This document shows, in pieces, positions 12,145-24,424 of a stretch of DNA of 64,000 nt. A program made the position numbers and the translations under genes. A model generated the notes under the pieces. The model was not told the origin of the DNA and did no database searches. It saw nothing but the letters and a program-made list of their open reading frames with translations. The stretch spans positions 248,001-312,000 of the forward strand of contig CALYLX010000035.1 of assembly GCA_944990035.1 (NCBI GenBank), written 5' to 3'. Origin of the DNA: Clitopilus passeckerianus (lineage: Eukaryota; Basidiomycota; Agaricomycetes; Agaricales; Entolomataceae). Every line of letters starts with the position of its first letter. The first letter of the stretch is position 1.

Positions 12145-12990
12145 TCAGGAGAAATTCAGCGGTTTAACACAGCGAAGGTGCCATTGTAATTTTACCCGAT
12201 CTCCACCGACGTCAATCAGCCTTCTAAGACCCGGATAAACCCGTCGTCGAACTTCACCCCACCACTTAATGTTCGTATGCGACCATGATTCCAACACCAA
12301 CGATTGCAATGACCACACCAAAGGCTCCTGAGCGGCTAATGCCAATGCGGACAGCCATTCGCCCTGCAGAGAGTCCCACTAAGCACCGTACCACCCTTAC
12401 CAACGAAAGAGCTGATCGAACAATACCGTAGTAGTGCAACCCAGTGCGGTCATTTATCGATGACTCTGTATCTGCGTCCGGAATAATTACCGCATGTGGG
12501 ATCCTCAGTATCTTAGGGGTTGAGAGATATCGAGGGATTCAAGGGAGTACACGGGCTCCTTGTCGGATATCCTGCCCAAGAAAGGTTCAATTTCCTTGAA
12601 ACGGAGGCGATAGGTAGGGAACGTGAGAGGTAGGGTGCGCGAAATAGAGGTCAGCCGAGGAGAAGATCCTCAATGGGGGACCAACGTTTGTTAATCTCTG
12701 AACGGTGAGAAAGGAAACTGTTTCTGAGGGGAAAGTATCATGGGGTGGAATGAGAAGGTCCCCGATGGTTGATGAATTGCTCTCGATAAACATGCAAACC
12801 GGAGTAGGTAAGTATATGATTCCTCAGGCATTTCCATGCAAACTCGACATTCTTGAAGAAGCCCAACGTCAAAGGGCTACAACCAGTGATTTCCAAAGAC
12901 TCCCCTCCCTGAAGCTTTTCAAGCAGTTGGTTAGCTAGTCGAATGCGTCTGGCGACCTCAAACTTGAGTCTACTCGAGTATTAGTGCACC
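12145..12990 (-). pseudogene. Decayed F-box-like paralog C
   Basis: Minus-strand remnants in shifting frames. Near 12950-12820 the frame reads EVARRIRLANQLLEKL, then SLEITGCSPLTLGFFKN and VEFAWKCLRNHI. These align with DIFELCRQVISQLPAS, GCQNLTREFF and TTFAWTTLAKQL of paralog B. At 12345-12145 the frame reads EPLVWSLQSLVLESWS and ends shortly after, like the EPLDWGLKSLYLQ C-terminus of paralog E. No F-box start is present and the middle carries stops, so this is a relic. It lies between intact genes B and D. Confidence 0.6.
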
Positions 12991-13152
12991 TAATTCGAAG
13001 GGTATCTTTTCGACATTCTTTATATATACGAAACTGATTTTGTAGGATGTCCGACTGGCGTTTATGGAAGGTATGAGATTTTACAGCCAGGTGGCGGATG
13101 CGATTCTATCATTTGAGCTCGCAGTCCAAGGTTCCGTCGGCTCCATCCCCGC

Positions 13153-14743
13153 CTACTCCGGAGTCCGCATCCCTTCCACAAAAATCTCGGTCGATGGAGG
13201 AAGGGCATTCCTAAACGCATTTCTGACATCAGCGTCGAAACCTGGGTACTTGCCACAGAATCTGAAGGTCAAGCTTTTCAAACTCGTCCATCGAGATAAA
13301 TCGCGCTGAGTCAGTTCACGGACAAACCCACACTAAATATTAACCAGCCCGTCAGTACTGAACCTATTTCCGAGTAATAAGGTTTGATGCCTCACGTACC
13401 ATGATTGGGGAAACATGAGGCGGCGGTCTGAACGGCTGCATTGAAGCTGGAGTTCCGTAGGGACAGGGGCTGATCAGCTGAAGCGCAGACAGCTTGAGGT
13501 GGTGTAGCTCGGGGAAGGTGTTTGCTATGGATTCCAGATCCAACGAACTAATGGTCTGGAGCCTAATCTCCAAGTTTTTTATCCGTGTTGCTTGTGGGAC
13601 ACCGTTGGAGAAGTGGTCAATGATAATGGCGAATGCGTGGGAGGTCAGCGCAACACTCGAGAGGTCGAGCGAGGTCAACGCTGGAGTGCAAACACGCATA
13701 ATGCCTATGACTGCAACCGGAATGTGGTGGGAATAGTGGGCACTGAATTGGATGTGCTTCAGCCTAGGTTTGCGAGCACGCAGGAATAAAGCGGTGGAGA
13801 AACCAGAGCTGGGAATGCAGAGATGCTCAATGGTTTCTCCGTTTACGTCGATGAAGTGATACAAGGTCGAAAGGCCATGAATATCCTCACTTGCGGTGAC
13901 GCAGAGTCGTGTGAGGCGGGACAATTTGATTGGATTTCTGAATAGCTCCGTACAAAGGGGGTTCGTGCCGCATTGCTGGAAGGATATTTCTAGGGCTTGG
14001 AGGGCCTCGCTCATTGCCTCAAGCACTGAGCGTAATCGGCCAATTGTAAATATCCACTGTGGATCAAGCTCGTGTACGCCACAGAACTGGAGGTGCAGTG
14101 TTTCCAGCGATTTTAGGTGACATGTTATTGAGGGTACCAGGAGGCTGTCAAGCGGTTCGGGAGATAGTCGAATTTTGACAGCCAGGTGCCTGAGTGTCAT
14201 GCCTTTCCAGTTTATACCGTTTGCTACGGAGTACCTGGGGAGCAGTTGCGTTGCGAAAGGTTGCCGAACGGTCAACCGTTCAACGTTTTTGAGCTTGTAG
14301 AGAAGCTTGTGCGGGCCTGAGAGGTTGATATGGCCATGCTCTATCCTGCCGTCGATCAACGAGCCCAGAGCAGGGGATATTGAGGATGCCAGTCTGTATC
14401 GTTTAGACTCACTGAAGCTACCATGCCTGGAAGCGTAGGAGATCTCAGAGCCTAGTATAACCTCGCGTATCCTGAATACGATATGCGATTGTCTAACCTT
14501 CCGAATATGTCATCGCTTCCAGGACAGAGTTGGAGGGAACACATACGCCAGATGATCATAGTATTTGCAAACATGCTCATTATCATGCCTGGCAAAGCAA
14601 GGTGGTATAACAATGGTCCGGTACTTTGAGTCCAAGGCAACCTGAAGGAGGAAGCTGCTGACCGAGTACAGCAACTCAAGGTCTGTTTCCACGATATGAG
14701 GCAGAATTTGCATCCATACCTCGTTTGGAATGAGAAGAACCAT
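13153..14743 (-). CDS. F-box-like / leucine-rich repeat protein, paralog D
   Basis: Three exons, 14743-14547, 14492-13400 and 13332-13153, 489 aa in one continuous frame. The start reads MVLLIPNEVWMQILPHIVE (F-box-like). The first junction gives DHLA-QSHIVFRIREVILG, matching the cluster consensus. The body holds regular LRR-like strands (LRHLAVKIRLS, LTRLCVTASEDI, LTSLDLSSVAL, IKNLEIRLQ). The last exon adds LSRWTSLKSLTFRFCGKYPG and ends FVEGMRTPE. It is divergent from paralog E, with 153 bases between the start codons. Confidence 0.8.
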
Positions 14744-14896
14744 TGTTTTTGGCAGGCGCAGCCAGGCTGTGCTCTCGTCTGGGGATCCGGGTTTTGATCC
14801 CAAAGCACATCCCCGTTCGGAAGGCTATTCAAATATTCACACTCAAGTGATGGAAATGTCAACTTACCAAGCCTCATTCTCATTCGTACCCTTACT
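14744..14896. promoter_or_regulatory. Shared divergent intergenic region of F-box paralogs D and E
   Basis: Only 153 bases separate the minus-strand start of paralog D (14743) from the plus-strand start of paralog E (14897). Both promoters must lie here or overlap the genes. No clear TATA box was identified. Co-regulation is inferred from spacing only. Confidence 0.4.
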
Positions 14897-16548
14897 ATGG
14901 CCAACATGCACTGCTCGAACCTGCCTACTGAACTCTGGATTAGTATCTCGAACTTCCTAACGACACAGGAAACCTACAAGCTCTATCCAGTAAATAGAGC
15001 TTTATTGAATCTTGCGTTGAACACGAAGTATCGCAAGATAATCCTCTTCGTGCATATCAAGGATGTCCAAAGGGCTAAAGCCTATCTGCAGCACCTCTCG
15101 TACGTTCAAGGTGTATCTTTAATCATGAGCGTCCGTTGACAGAGAGCCTCGCATGGTATTTAGTCAGCCTCATATTGTGTCACGAATTCAGGAGTGCCAG
15201 ATTCTTGGATTCACATTCAAAAACTTTCTACCTCATATCCTGAGCATTCTCCATAACAAGTACCGAATTGCGTCTAAACTTCCTCTTCGATTTGGGTCAA
15301 TAATAGATGCGCGATTGCGTAGCCCAGACGTTTTCGAGCTGGCCAGGCGACTTATATCCGCAATTCCTGCGATAACTACGCTGGATCTTTTGGGACACCA
15401 CTATGCGGGCCCGGAGCTTTTCTGCTTTATTCGCAATACATGGGCTTTTATGACTCCAAGACTTCAGAGCCTGGTCATCACGGCCTCCTTAGAAGAGTTT
15501 GCCTTCTATCTGGACGAGTCCATCGCCTTCCCACATCTTACGGAACTAAATTGGCGGATAGAATGCAAGCTATGGCTGTCCAGTAATGCCTGCCTTTATG
15601 ACTACGATCGGTCATCTGTTATAGTGGGGAATTTCCTCAGTTCATGCGCAGGTGGATTGCGCAAACTGATAATCACCATTGCGAGGCCAGAGGCGTTGTT
15701 TCCGGAACCCAGTCCATTCTTCTTCATATGTGACTCTTTAAAAAGAGCTTCGAATATCAGTTCCTTGGATATATGCACCTACCCGGTGGACGGGCGGAAT
15801 CTAGCTCTTCTGCGCGGCCTTATCCACAGAAATGCATCAAAGATAATCAATCTCGGAGTACCACCCCTTGACACATTACCTACCATTCACTCGAGAAAGG
15901 ACCACAACCTTCCATTTTTGCTCAATTCGACCCAGCACCTCTCCATTCGTAACTCAGACTCACATCTCTGGGATGGCACACCGAATGTCCCGGGTACGGC
16001 CGAGCTTTACTTGGACGATATCGAGTCCCTGTCCTCCTTCTCAATTCAGGAACAGCCCCTGTTTCTTTCGGAATTGAGTCCCTTCCTAGGCAGAGTTCAC
16101 ACAAAACCCTCTCTGCAATCTTTACGGTCTCTTCACCTTTGGATGTACTCGATCTGTCCCCGACTTTTCCGTGAGCTAGCAACCGCATTCCCCCATCTCC
16201 ACCACCTCGCGTTAGTGCGCCACGTCCGAATGGCCCAGGACGCTACTCTTGCTTCGTACGAAAACGCCGATACAAACCGATGGAACGCATGGAGACACCC
16301 CGAGAATCCGGTACGTCTGCGTTCAAGAGAACTTGAAATTGAGAATTAATTTGTTCCATCAGAGTTGTCTCACTGAGGTGATCATGGATGAGGAGCCCCT
16401 CGACTGGGGCCTGAAGTCTCTGTACCTCCAGGTATCGCATCTTAAGAACCATGGTCACTGGTGCGATGCTGAAAGCGCCCTTTCCGCAACTCTGCGCAAG
16501 TTCATACCCACCTTGGTGTCCATTGCGTTTACCGCGGCTCCCCAGTGA
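14897..16548 (+). CDS. F-box-like / leucine-rich repeat protein, paralog E
   Basis: Three exons, 14897-15099, 15164-16310 and 16363-16548, 511 aa. The N-terminus NLPTELWISISNFLTTQE is the clearest F-box-like motif in the cluster. The first intron is in the same position and phase as in paralogs A, B and D (HLS-QPHIVSRIQE). The body shows LRR-like segments (ITTLDLLGHHYAGPELF, SLRSLHLWMYSICPRLF). The final exon has EEPLDWGLKSLYLQ, shared with the decayed copy C. This is the only member on the plus strand, so the cluster includes one inversion. The last exon ends 84 bases before the convergent NOP58 stop. Confidence 0.82.
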
Positions 16549-16631
16549 CGCAGCATGGATCGTAAATACAGCATCAATTATAGAAACAACAATAAAACAA
16601 CAACATATATACACCTTAGCTACCGAATGAA

Positions 16632-18799
16632 TCATGCCTCAACTGTCTTCTTTTTCTTCTTCTTGGGCGAATCACCCGCTGGTGCCGCGGCAGCTGCAGC
16701 TTTTGCGGCCTTCTTCTCGGCCTTTCTCCTTGCCTTCTTCTCTTCCTCGGTCTCCTCCTGTTACATATGTTAGCGTAAGCCCTGTTCAACAAGGGATGAA
16801 CACTGACCTTCTCCTCATCACTATCGACTTGCATGGCGTTAGCCTCAGTTTCCCTCTTCCTCTTCTTGTCCTTCTTGTCCTTCTTCTTTTTCTCCTTCTC
16901 CTCACCATCGACAACCATCGAGACATCACCATCTTCATCCTGCTCCTCAGAGGCTTTCCTGGCTTCCTTCGCCTTCTTCTTCGCCTTCTTCTCTTCTTTC
17001 GCCTTCCTCTTCTCCTCCTTGACATCCGCCTGAACCTTTAGCGCAACCTCCATCGGGTCCTCACGTTGTGTCGAGACAAGGTCAACAGCGTCAGCTTGGG
17101 TGTTGTACGTCTTAGTCTCGCCCGTCATCTCGAAGCGTTGCTGCTTCTTGCCGTTATCGTTGAAGCGCTTGGCACCGCGGAGGTCGCCGGTGTACTCGAG
17201 GGCACGGAGACGTGACTCGAGTTTGGCGCGGTTCTCGACACCTATTGAGGCTGCCGAATCCTCTGACTTGCCATCAGAGTCTGTTAGTGCATCGACACGT
17301 ATCGACAGGGCAGCTTTTGTGGCAACCATACGGGCCATCTGCAGAATTAGGTGAGCGAAGAGTTCGTTGCATTTCGATCGATAGCTTGACATACCTTGCC
17401 CTTGAGTTTGGCTGGGGTTTGGCCAATGAGAGATGCCTGTAGAACGTTGAGACCGTGTTCGACAACAGTCAGGGAAAATATAAATTACATGGTAGATGAG
17501 ACCATATTTTGGCGTGTCATGCTTCGTCTTGAGTGCACGGAAGAGTGCCTTTTCAGCTCCAAGAATCTGCACCGTACTGGCAGGGTGTTTGGCAAGACTG
17601 AGCAAGCTACCAGCGTGACTGATGAGGCGTGCGCCAACAAGCTCTCCGACGAGAGCAGTGAGATTAGGAGCAATGGCATTCATTCGATTTCGGAGATATT
17701 CAGCCAGTTGCGTTCGGTAAGCGGAGATGGAGATGACTTGGTCGCAGAGGGAGTGGATATGGGAGATATCGGAATCAGAGATTTCAGTGCCCATGGAAAT
17801 TTCAGCTGCAGCTTTGAGAACTGCTTCGAGATCTTCTGGGAGGAGGGCTGCAAATGATGTTGTGGCCGCATTTGTTCGGAAACCTGAAAATAATCATGTA
17901 AGTGACATTGAGCGTCCGCCGGAGATTTTCGCTACTGACCCATAGCACGGATAACTTTGGCATATGCAACGTTGTCGGAGATGATTTTGGCCATCTCCGG
18001 GAAGTGCCAGCCATACCACTCCTAATTCAGAATCAGACATATGGTCCACGGAGGAGACCGGCAAACCCACCTTCACTCGCATTGCGTAAATGTTGATTTC
18101 CTTGTCAAGATCGTCCAGTAGCGCAATTGCCTGAACGACCATGGTATCGACCTTGTCGGGTGAGAATTTTATTTTGAATCTAGCGATGCGTGAGTTTGAT
18201 TGGAAATGGGCATGAAGCAGGCTTGATTTACCGAGAAAGTGAATGGCTGAGACCAAGGTTCATCGTCGCAAGATCCTTGGGGTCAAGACCATCGAGAAGT
18301 GCAGTAATCTGATTCCTGATTCCTCTCCATAGTTCATTTTGCGATTCGGGGGTTGCGGTAACGTTTATGCTCAGCTTTTTGCTGATTGACCGTGCTGAAA
18401 AAGTTGGGATGAGATGATTGTCGGAAAAAAAGAGAAAACAAAACCTGCTGCATACCTAGATGTGGGTCGACGACAACGAGCGATTCCTTGCCCTTTCCCT
18501 TGCCAATTACTTCGTCCGTCAAGAATTTCTTCAGGCCCTTTCCAAGTTTTCCGTCTTGTATCGAGCTTATATCTTCCACCGCTGTTGCTGTCGAAGTAAA
18601 TCGGTGCAAAGCCTTGAGATTTAGCCTTTAAAACTAGCTCAGCAATCGCAGTCGATGATTAGAATGTTCCGACGACCTACAGTTTGCTTGCCTTCTCAGG
18701 ACTTTCAAACTCCTTCCAGAGGTCGCCGCTCTCGAGCTTGGCCTCATCAGATACCTTGAAGAGACAGTAGCCTAGTGAAGTCTCGTAAAGAACGAGCAT
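16632..18799 (-). CDS. NOP58: Nucleolar protein 58, box C/D snoRNP core
   Basis: Core protein of box C/D snoRNPs, which 2'-O-methylate and process pre-rRNA in the nucleolus. The start [16 protein letters not shown] at 18799 is the canonical NOP5 N-terminus. Multiple short introns follow. The NOP (snoRNA-binding) domain contains [18 protein letters not shown] and [14 protein letters not shown], then [18 protein letters not shown]. The C-terminus is a long Lys/Glu-rich coiled tail ending [10 protein letters not shown], as in other fungal NOP58 proteins. Every family hallmark is present, and no interruption was seen. Confidence 0.93.
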
Positions 18800-19008
18800 T
18801 TTGAAGTTTTGAGAAAGCTGAGCTCAGCGTCTCCGACGGTATTGAAGGCTTTTGTGTTGGTCTGCAGCTGCACAGAAATTTCTTCCACATTTCTCACGAG
18901 TGAATGTGGGAAATAAATGCCTTTCTTGGATGCTATAATGTTCGGGCCGGTTGCCGTTTAAAGGATGGAACTCGGCTCGACGAGTCGAATGTTTGAATAG
19001 CAACTCTC

Positions 19009-21045
19009 ATGTTCAGAACTGCTACTTGGATCTTGGCTCTGACAAGCCTTTATGCAAATGCCTTTCCGCAGACACCGCTGCTTCAAAAGCCCTTGATGGG
19101 TGTGCAAGGACCGTCACTGGGGACCAATCATTCTCATATGGAAACCATGCACCTCAGGTCCCTCAGCACCGATTCTTTCACACTTCTGTCACATCCAGAT
19201 CTGCCTGGGCATCGAGTTCGTATCAAGAAGAGCGACTTTTGTGATCCTACAGTGAAGTAAGCTCTCGACCCTCTGACTTCTAATATCCAGTTTCCAAACC
19301 GTCCGCAGTGCCTATTCGGGTTACCTTGATGTTGACCAAGGTGCCAAACACATGTTCTTCTACTTCTTTGAGAGCAGAAGAAACCCGGAGAAAGGCAAGT
19401 GACTTCCTGCCTGTATTGCTCCTGTGCTGATCTTGCTGCTCAGACGATGTTATGATGTGGATCAACGGAGGTTAGCTGATTCATTGGTCTGATACAGTGC
19501 TGAATGACTGACCGTGACTTCATTAGGCCCAGGCTGTTCGTCTGCTATGGGTCTCCTGATGGAACTTGGTATTAAACGCCACTGCCACCCGTGTTGTCAA
19601 TATCTCATTACCCGTTCCTCGTCCAGGCCCATGCAGCATCGACATGAAGAATGCGTCCTCAAATGGCACTGTCTGGAACCCTCATTCTTGGAACGAGGCT
19701 GCCAACATCTTCTTCCTGGACCAGCCGTAAGCCCACAGCCCCGGTGCTTCTTATATCTGACTGATACTTCTGTCCGTCAGAGTGGGTGTTGGCTTCTCAT
19801 ATGCTGATTACGGTGAAACGGTTGAAACAACCGAAGCTGCTGCCAAGAACATACATGCCTTCCTCAAGATCTTCTTCGAGACATTCAATCAGTTCTCAGG
19901 TCGGCCTCTTCACCTCTCTGGGGAATCATATGGTGTAAGCAGTTTACACCTGGCTTGGCCACGAACTCACCCTTGTCACAGGGTCGCTACCTTCCAGTAT
20001 TTGCCAGTGAGATCTATGACCAGAACCAGGTGGCAATCAAGAATGGACAGAAACCACTCAATCTCCAAAGTGTCCTCATTGGCAATGGTATAACCGATAT
20101 CTCCACGCTGTATGAAGGCAGATATGAGATCGAGTGTGGCCTGGCAGCGCTTGATGTACCGTTTCAGTCGATAAGTAACTGTGTCAGGATGAAGACGGCT
20201 GTATGTGAAACCTTCATTGAGCGTCTAGCCACCGTTGACGTCGCCTTGTAGCTTCCTCGATGCCAGAAGGCCATGCGTAAAAGCTGCATTGATACTTTCG
20301 ACCTCATTGACTGCGGAGCGGCAGTTAATTTCTGTGACAGCGAGTTGTCCACGGCGATGAAAGAAACTGGTATGTGCACCTTTCCGTGCTGCGGATGCTA
20401 TCACGTTAATCGATTTTGGCTCTGTAGGTCGTAATGTCTATGACGTATCGACGGTAAGGGATCCGAAATTTCAAGCCCAGTGGACTCTACTTACCACCCA
20501 GCCAGATGTGCAAAGGCGACCTCTGCTATGAGGAAAACGACGTGATCAAACAATACCTCGATCGGCCAGACATCCGCACCCTACTAGGCGTTGGATCGCC
20601 AGGCAACTTTTCTGCATGCTCCGATCCGGTGTATGAAGGATTCGTGTCCAACCTTGACAAGTGGCGTGTGCCCACTCAGTATTACGTTGCCGGTCTCCTG
20701 GAACGCGGACTTCGCGTTCTCATATACGCCGGAACTTACGATTGGCAATGCAACTGGGTTGCGAATAAACTATGGGTGGATAAACTGGAATGGAGCGGCC
20801 AGACGGAGTACAATCGGAGGGAGTGGAGAGATTGGAATGTGCAGGGTAACGTTGTTGGGGAGACGAAGAGCGCTGGAAAGCTAACTTTCGCGACTATTCG
20901 TGCGGCTGGGCATATGATAAGTTTATTTCGCTCATTCGAATCTTGCAATGTGCTAACAAGGTTGTTTGATATCCACGTCCCTCATGACAAGCCGCTTGAG
21001 TCTCTGGAAATGGTGAAGAGGTGGTTAGCTGGCGAGGATCTATAG
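19009..21045 (+). CDS. Serine carboxypeptidase, peptidase family S10
   Basis: Secreted or vacuolar serine carboxypeptidase (carboxypeptidase Y type) removing C-terminal residues. A signal peptide begins MFRTATWILALTSLYANAF. Then come NAYSGYLDV, WINGGPGCSS, the nucleophile motif GESYGGRYLP, the Asp region YAGTYDWQCNW and the His motif RAAGHM-VPHDKP. About ten exons. The first junction is 19256/19309. The intron 19395-19443 has a GC donor (GCAAGT). The last intron (20917-20976) appears to be AT-AC; without removing it, 20 extra residues split the catalytic His motif. Catalytic Ser, Asp and His are all present, so the enzyme should be active. Substrate unknown. Confidence 0.9.
20917..20976 (+). 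other. Putative AT-AC intron inside the carboxypeptidase His motif
   Basis: A 60-base segment begins ATAAGT, contains TGCTAAC at 20951-20957 (a perfect fungal branch site, about 20 bases from the end) and ends CCAC. Removing it joins GGGCATATG to GTCCCTCAT and restores AGHM-VPHDKP, the conserved S10 histidine motif. The length is a multiple of three and has no stop, so a GT-AG-only gene finder would read it as coding. Confidence 0.65.
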
Positions 21046-21280
21046 CATGTACTATCGTCGGGGTCAGATCTATATGAGAAGTATCTTAGGGTTCAACCTT
21101 CAAACTCGATCGATCGAGCTATTCAGGCTATGCCCGAGGAGCATCTCGAACCCTTACCCCTAGACAACTTTCACGACCCGAGTAGGCACCCTCGATCCCC
21201 GTAAAGATCAGCCAGGCCGACCTGGCCAGCTGCGGTTTCTATAAGAGGTCACACGAGCTGAAGTTGTTGCATTATAATCC

Positions 21281-22272
21281 ATGCCTTGCCCAACCCACCT
21301 AGAACTTGCGAATCGCATAGAGGATCTATGGTTTCCGGACGCTGAACACGTCTTCCTAGCAGGAGATAAGAAGTTTCGTGTCTCTGGTATAAAGCTAGCA
21401 GAGAAGTCAGAAGTCTTTCGAGATATGCTGGAAATAGGCAAGCCGGTAGAACGATATGACGGATGTCCCGTGATACAACTCCCGGACACTCCTTCTGAGG
21501 TTGAATATTTCTTGAGAGCTTTCTTCATAGACAGGTAGGCCCACATACAGCGCAGCTTGGCGTGGTCTGAACACTGATTTTTACTAGGAGTTTCGCGCCT
21601 TCACCTGTACCCACCAGCTTTGCTAAGCTCCTAGCCATCCTCCGCCTTAGCCACAAATACGAAGTTAAACATCTTCTCCAGAGAGCACTCCAGCACCTCG
21701 CAACTGCGTATCCTACGAATCTCAAAGACTGGGATGGCCGTAACCAAATGCGCACCTTCCCAGAATCCCTCATTTTTGATCACGAGTTCCTCCTACTCCA
21801 AACAGCACTCAAGGTCAAGGCAACTTGGGCTATGCCGGCTCTGTACTACAGCTGCGGTCGATACTCGATGGAGAAGATTCTGAACAGCCCTGCATGGATA
21901 TACGCTGGGGATCTCCTCTTCGAGAAGAACCAGTGCTTGCAGGGATATGTGCACCAGTTCGCTGCGACACTGCGGGTGCTCAAATTCCTCGTTACAGAAT
22001 CGCCGAAGGGGTGTAACAACCCTATGGCCTGCTATAAGAAGCGCTTGGTATGGTTTCATACCGTCGAGACGTGGAAGCCATCGATACCTTTGGAGATATG
22101 GAACCAGATGGATTGGATAAACTATTCGAAGGATGTTTGTCCAGTATGCCTGGAAGAGGCCAAGATTACTCATAGGCAAGCGAGAGTGTTGGTTTGGGAC
22201 AGTTTGCCGCAGACGTATGGTCTGGAGGGGTGGAAGGAGTTGGAAGCCAAGAAAACGACCGACTTGAAGTAG
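21281..22272 (+). CDS. BTB/POZ domain protein
   Basis: Two exons, 21281-21534 and 21588-22272, 312 aa. The N-terminal half reads DLWFPDAEHVFLAGDKKFRV, then GIKLAEKSEVFRDMLEIGKP and CPVIQLPDTPSEVEYFLRAF. This is the BTB fold of the large basidiomycete family whose start is usually D-WF/WY-DGNVVL-x-FRVH. After the intron, AILRLSHKYEVKHLLQRALQHL is the 3-box-like helix pair that follows the BTB core. The C-terminus contains CPVCLEEA, a short Cys pair of unknown role. These proteins usually dimerise or act as adaptors; no specific partner can be inferred. Confidence 0.85.
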
Positions 22273-24424
22273 GAAGAAAGCATAGTTCGATGGGTCGTTC
22301 GTGGGGTTATTTCTTCGACGGACAGGCTGAACTCTATAGTTATTGCGTTCATTATCATAAATGCTCGTAGCTAGATCCCTGCCAGACCCTCATTGACATC
22401 GATACGTACTTGTAAGAGTAGAATGGAACCCGACCAGCAGCGCGCCAAATTCCAGGAAGGCACAGGAGAGTTCAATTGGTTGCCGGTAAGGCAGGAGAAC
22501 CTGCATCTGCCAACCTAAAGTCGAGTGTAAAGGAAGAGGTGGATGCTTTATATGACGGGGCCATCGCTCTGATTCACATAACGCTCCGGCGCTCCGGCCG
22601 AGTGGCTCTTGGATGCAGTTAGGCTTGAACGAGAATGGTTGCGGTCAATGCCGAAGGCTGCATCAGATTAGAATGGGTATCACCGGCGCTGTCGGTTTGG
22701 CGGCAGGCTCAAGGCCACCTTGGAAAAGTTGTTTCTTCTGTACCAAGACGATCGTTTGCAAGGCATCAGGAATGGTACCGCCATAAACCTATAAAATTTC
22801 TACTGTCTTCTACCGTATAGGTTCCTTGAACATGCTGAGTCGGCCTATACGACAGACCATGATTGGACCGTTGGCATTGGGTGCAATCTGAGCTGCCTGT
22901 GAGCGCCAGAGAACATCTCGGTGGTCAACAAGACGTATACGACTAGTCATACTCTGAGCGCAAATATTACGACAGTCCTACCATATCTGAGGCTTAATAA
23001 TAATTCGCACACGTTTAATCCAGACTGGTACAACCAACTACTGTTCCTCTGGGCCTGGCGGTCGGGAAACAATGCATCCAGATGGTTATCCATAGTGATA
23101 GCACTACAACGTCCGTCTGTTGATTTCCCTAATTATGCGCATTAGATGGCAGCACCATGTTCAACATGGCCTATCGTCCTCTTCTCGGTGTACTCGGTCG
23201 TCGATACAGCAGCTTGCTTGGCCTAGACTCTCCTTGTTCTCCGTTGCCTGCTCAGTATTTGATCTGTTACGAGACGCAAATATATATTCTGTTTCGATAA
23301 ACCCCGGTCTGCCATCGTTGGCACATTGCAGAGCTCTACAGACCCATTTCTGATTGGATGACCCGTAAGTCTGGAACGGATCAACCTATCGGCGGAACCA
23401 CTCTTTCGGGATGAGTCTCTCTATCGCGGTGGACCGCCAACCCAGTAGCTACGAAGCTGATCCAAGCTGATGGCAGCTAGTGTATGGTAGTGAGCGAGGC
23501 ATTGATAGACGGGCTCGACTCGCTTCAGGATGACGTGCCCAGATAGTTGACACTGTGCAGTTTCCTCTGTAGCCCAATATAATGAAGCATCAGAGATGGA
23601 TTGCGCTAAATGAGCAAATGTCATGAAGATGAATTGGAAGGAGCCTGATGTGAGAAAAATAAATCTCCCAATTCCATGTATTGAAGATCGAATAAAAATA
23701 GTTGGCTGCGCCAGGCCAGCTCCAAGCGACTTGTTGAGTCACCCAAGCCACCATTCCAAGGTTTTTCAGAAGCCTCCCCGCTGTGGTGTGCTCGTTACCA
23801 GGTTGCCTTAAAGCCAAGTGCAAATCTATCTGCAACTGTCTGCAGGTTGCGATCAAATTTGAAGAGGTGATCGAAACACAATCCTTCCCCATTTGGACTG
23901 CCATCAACGTATCGATACTCGCAGCTTGCAGCCTCTGTTGTCCTGGACTCCCATGGTATGGGCGAACGAAAACGCCAGCGCTTGGCGATGTCTTTTCGCT
24001 ATTCTTCCTGGTTGCTAGCAGGAGAACCTCGAGCTTGACACAAGAAAACTGAGAGAACACGAACCAATTCTGGAAACATTCAAATACATATCACCATAGC
24101 AATGGCGATATGGCAGCTTCAGAGACGACCGGTTTGACCGATTGTCAATCAATTTGCGATGACCCAGAGGAATGGGTGCTGGAAAGGCGAAGATTTAAAT
24201 ACTCCGCGTGCCATGTGTTAACAACCCATTTCTCCCTTCTTTCCTTTTCCCTCCCCGTGCTTTGGTGAGTTGCCAGAACTTCTGCGTAATTTCGTTGGTC
24301 TAACCTTTGGTTGAACAGTCGTTTGTACCTGGGCTTGCCCGGCTGGTTCTTCTTTCTTTTCATTTACCAACCTTCAACGTTCTTTCAAGCAGGCTCTTCT
24401 CACTCCGGCAGCACTTCCTTCATA
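22273..24424. other. 2.1 kb without a recognised gene
   Basis: No domain, splice pattern or RNA gene was recognised. The longest open frame is on the minus strand (24060-23590, 156 codons); it has no motif and unconvincing composition. The final 200 bases are pyrimidine-rich and are the probable promoter of the Rds1-like gene. Confidence 0.4.

Noticed and set aside
8414..16548. A secondary-metabolite or mating-type cluster
   Set aside because: The clustered genes are F-box-like paralogs. No synthase, homeodomain or pheromone-receptor gene was recognised nearby.
23590..24060. 156-codon minus-strand frame in the 22-24 kb gap
   Set aside because: No motif, no supporting splice sites, and composition unlike neighbouring genes. 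Treated as chance.
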